From positions 1 to 7,725 of the forward strand of contig JAFQAF010000201.1 in assembly GCA_017400025.1 (NCBI GenBank): a stretch of 7,725 nucleotides of DNA. The letters are read 5' to 3'. A model generated the notes under the pieces. That model was not told the origin of the DNA and searched no databases. It saw only the letters and a list, made by a program, of their open reading frames with translations. The stretch's first letter is position 1. Every line of letters starts with the position of its first letter. Source of the DNA: Oscillospiraceae bacterium. GTDB lineage: Bacteria; Bacillota_A; Clostridia; Oscillospirales; Ruminococcaceae. Positions 6,177 through 7,725 of this stretch are shown here, piece by piece. Both the position numbers and the translations under genes were made by a program.

Positions 6177-7725
6177 TTGAAATAGACTCCTTCAGTTTGC
6201 TGAGAGCAATTTTTGTTTCTGCAGCTGTTTCACCCAGAAGATATGCTATTTCCTGTACAATACGCATCTGTTTGTCAACAACCTGGTCAGCGATTTCTAC
6301 TGTCTGCCGGCTGATGGTTTCTTTTCTTCTGCGCTGTGTTTCTTCCTCTGTGATATCACGCATAATACCAATTACCAGATTTGATTCTTTATCCATAAAT
6401 ATTGACTGTTCAACATAGCGTTTGTATTCTGCCAGATATACGCGCTGATTTCGGATTTCCTGTCCTGTTGTAAGCACCTTCATAAATGGTGCAGGATCAA
6501 GAATTCTTATTACCAGGTCTCCCAGAACATCTCTGGCATTTGGAATGTTAATTATTTTTCTGGCAGCTTCATTTATCTGCTGAACTTCCAGTCTGTCGTT
6601 AAGAACAATCAGACCATTTGGAGAGTTTTTAACTATATTGTCTGAAAAGCTTTCTGCTTTGTCTTTAAGGAATGGCAGACACATAGAAATTTCTGCCTTA
6701 CCCTGGCATACTGCGATAGCTTTTTCTCTGCAGGTATTGTAGCCGCAAGAACCGCAGTTCAGTTCCTGTGATGGTTTGAATTTACCCATCTGGCGGAGAA
6801 CAGACAAAATTTCCATTTCGCTTGGTTTCAAATATCTCTGTTCGATATATTCAAAGTTTTTCTTCATTTCATCTGCTTTAGGCTGGGCCACCTCAAAGTC
6901 CTTGCTGCCGGCAAAATTGTTTACAGCAATAGTATCTTTGATTGAAGAATGATGATATTTTTCCATAACCGGCCCGCCTACACAGCTGCCTACACAGGCC
7001 GACATTTCGATAAAACATTTGTGCACTTTACCTTCAATAATATCTTTAAGTGCCTGTTTGCAGTTTTCAACACCGTCAATAGCCATATATGTATAACCCG
7101 GTACATTCTGTGCCATTGTTTTCAATATACCGCCTGTAGTCGGGAAAAGACGTGCTTTGCTGTTATCGTCTTTTTCTTCTTCTTTTACAATTTCAATATT
7201 TTCTTCTTTTAACCAGGTACTTAATTCTTCAAATGTGAGAACAGCATCAACTATACCTTCATAGTGTTCAGCCTCGTCTTTTTTTGCTACACATGGACCG
7301 ATAAATACTGTTTTTACATTTGGTATACGTGATTTGATATCCTTGCAGTGTGCCTGCATAGGAGAAACCACATCTGCCAGATATTCAAGTGCCTGTGGGT
7401 AATGCTTCTGGATAAGCAGATTAATTGAATGGCAGCAGGAAGAAATAAGCACATCCCTGTCATCTTCACGCAGCATTCTTTCGTATTCATTTTTTACAAC
7501 TGTTGCACCAAGAGCTGTTTCTTCAACACCGAAGAAGCCCAGCTTTGTCAGTGCCTTTCGCATAGCATTAATACCTGCGCCGTCGTAGTTAGCAACAAAG
7601 GATGGTGCCAGACTTACTACTACCGGTACACCTGACTGGATAAATACCTTTACTTTTTCCAGTTCACTGGATATTTCTTTTGCATTCTGCGGGCATACAA
7701 CAAAGCACTGACCACAAAGAATACA
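6169..7725 (-). CDS. Hydrogenase-like sensor protein: Fe-S, H-cluster domain, 4Cys Fe-S domain, PAS (5' end outside window)
   Basis: The window holds the last 518 codons; the start lies past the right edge (the internal ATG at 7563 is not the start, because the frame continues upstream through an Fe-S motif). Numbered from the first visible residue: CILCGQCFVVCP (1-12), a [4Fe-4S] ferredoxin motif; the [FeFe] hydrogenase domain with L1 ISSCCHS (C97, C98), L2 FIGPCVAKK (C145) and L3 SACVGSCVGG (C244, C248); a compact Fe-S domain, C324-x2-C327-x4-C332-x16-C349; a PAS domain (about 360-460: NSPNGLIVLNDRLEVQQIN, ending at GIMRDITEEE); and a helical tail (462-512) with EIAYLLGETAAETK. The Fe-S, H-cluster and PAS order is that of group C (sensory) [FeFe] hydrogenases, and the adjacent phosphatase suits the phosphatase-linked subtype. 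It probably senses H2 or redox state and signals through PAS and the helical tail. All four H-cluster Cys are kept, but L1 has His where catalytic enzymes have Pro. Catalytic rate is unknown. Confidence 0.88.
   Translation of the reverse strand, partial: CILCGQCFVVCPQNAKEISSELEKVKVFIQSGVPVVVSLAPSFVANYDGAGINAMRKALTKLGFFGVEETALGATVVKNEYERMLREDDRDVLISSCCHSINLLIQKHYPQALEYLADVVSPMQAHCKDIKSRIPNVKTVFIGPCVAKKDEAEHYEGIVDAVLTFEELSTWLKEENIEIVKEEEKDDNSKARLFPTTGGILKTMAQNVPGYTYMAIDGVENCKQALKDIIEGKVHKCFIEMSACVGSCVGGPVMEKYHHSSIKDTIAVNNFAGSKDFEVAQPKADEMKKNFEYIEQRYLKPSEMEILSVLRQMGKFKPSQELNCGSCGYNTCREKAIAVCQGKAEISMCLPFLKDKAESFSDNIVKNSPNGLIVLNDRLEVQQINEAARKIINIPNARDVLGDLVIRILDPAPFMKVLTTGQEIRNQRVYLAEYKRYVEQSIFMDKESNLVIGIMRDITEEETQRRRKETISRQTVEIADQVVDKQMRIVQEIAYLLGETAAETKIALSKLKESISNE

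Noticed and set aside
6169..7563. Start of the sensor-like gene at the ATG at 7563
   Set aside because: The same frame continues upstream to the window edge through CILCGQCFVVCP, a ferredoxin motif that belongs to this protein, so the ATG is internal.

Overview
The window is AT-rich bacterial DNA with tightly packed minus-strand genes. Group-B-like and group-C-like [FeFe] hydrogenase proteins joined to a SpoIIE-type phosphatase, together with a long exonuclease-RecQ fusion helicase, point to a strict anaerobe, most likely a fermentative member of the Bacillota (a clostridial or Negativicutes-like lineage). The sequence alone does not fix the genus.

Layout. (1) Positions 1-2135, minus strand: the N-terminal 711 codons of a large protein with a DnaQ-like exonuclease domain, a small Cys/His element and a full RecQ helicase core. 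Its C-terminus lies beyond the left edge. A candidate promoter lies at 2191-2219. (2) Positions 2136-3543: a gene-poor, strongly AT-rich strip with three gene remnants. These are a frameshifted, 5'-truncated gene resembling the uracil-DNA-glycosylase superfamily (2255-2604), the catalytic-lobe end of a HipA-like kinase (2812-3189), and the last ~50 codons of a zinc-type alcohol dehydrogenase (3392-3541, minus). A perfect 17-bp GC-cored hairpin (2678-2714), small repeats (3223-3276) and a minus-strand terminator (3350-3384) lie among them. (3) Positions 3544-7725, minus strand: three consecutive, probably translationally coupled genes. In transcription order they are a hydrogenase-like PAS protein (5' end outside the window), a SpoIIE/PP2C-type phosphatase with an uncharacterised C-terminal half, and a complete ferredoxin-type [FeFe] hydrogenase.

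How they fit together. The last three genes look like a redox- or H2-responsive signalling module linked to a catalytic hydrogenase. The first protein carries an H-cluster domain, a four-Cys Fe-S domain, a PAS domain and a C-terminal helical tail, as expected of a sensor. The second would turn its output into serine/threonine dephosphorylation. The third has all canonical H-cluster ligands and should make or consume H2. The arrangement resembles hfs-type hydrogenase loci and phosphatase-linked sensory [FeFe] hydrogenases of anaerobic Firmicutes. The strip between this operon and the helicase looks like a decaying recombination zone, where the operon now probably ends at a terminator inherited from a deleted dehydrogenase gene.
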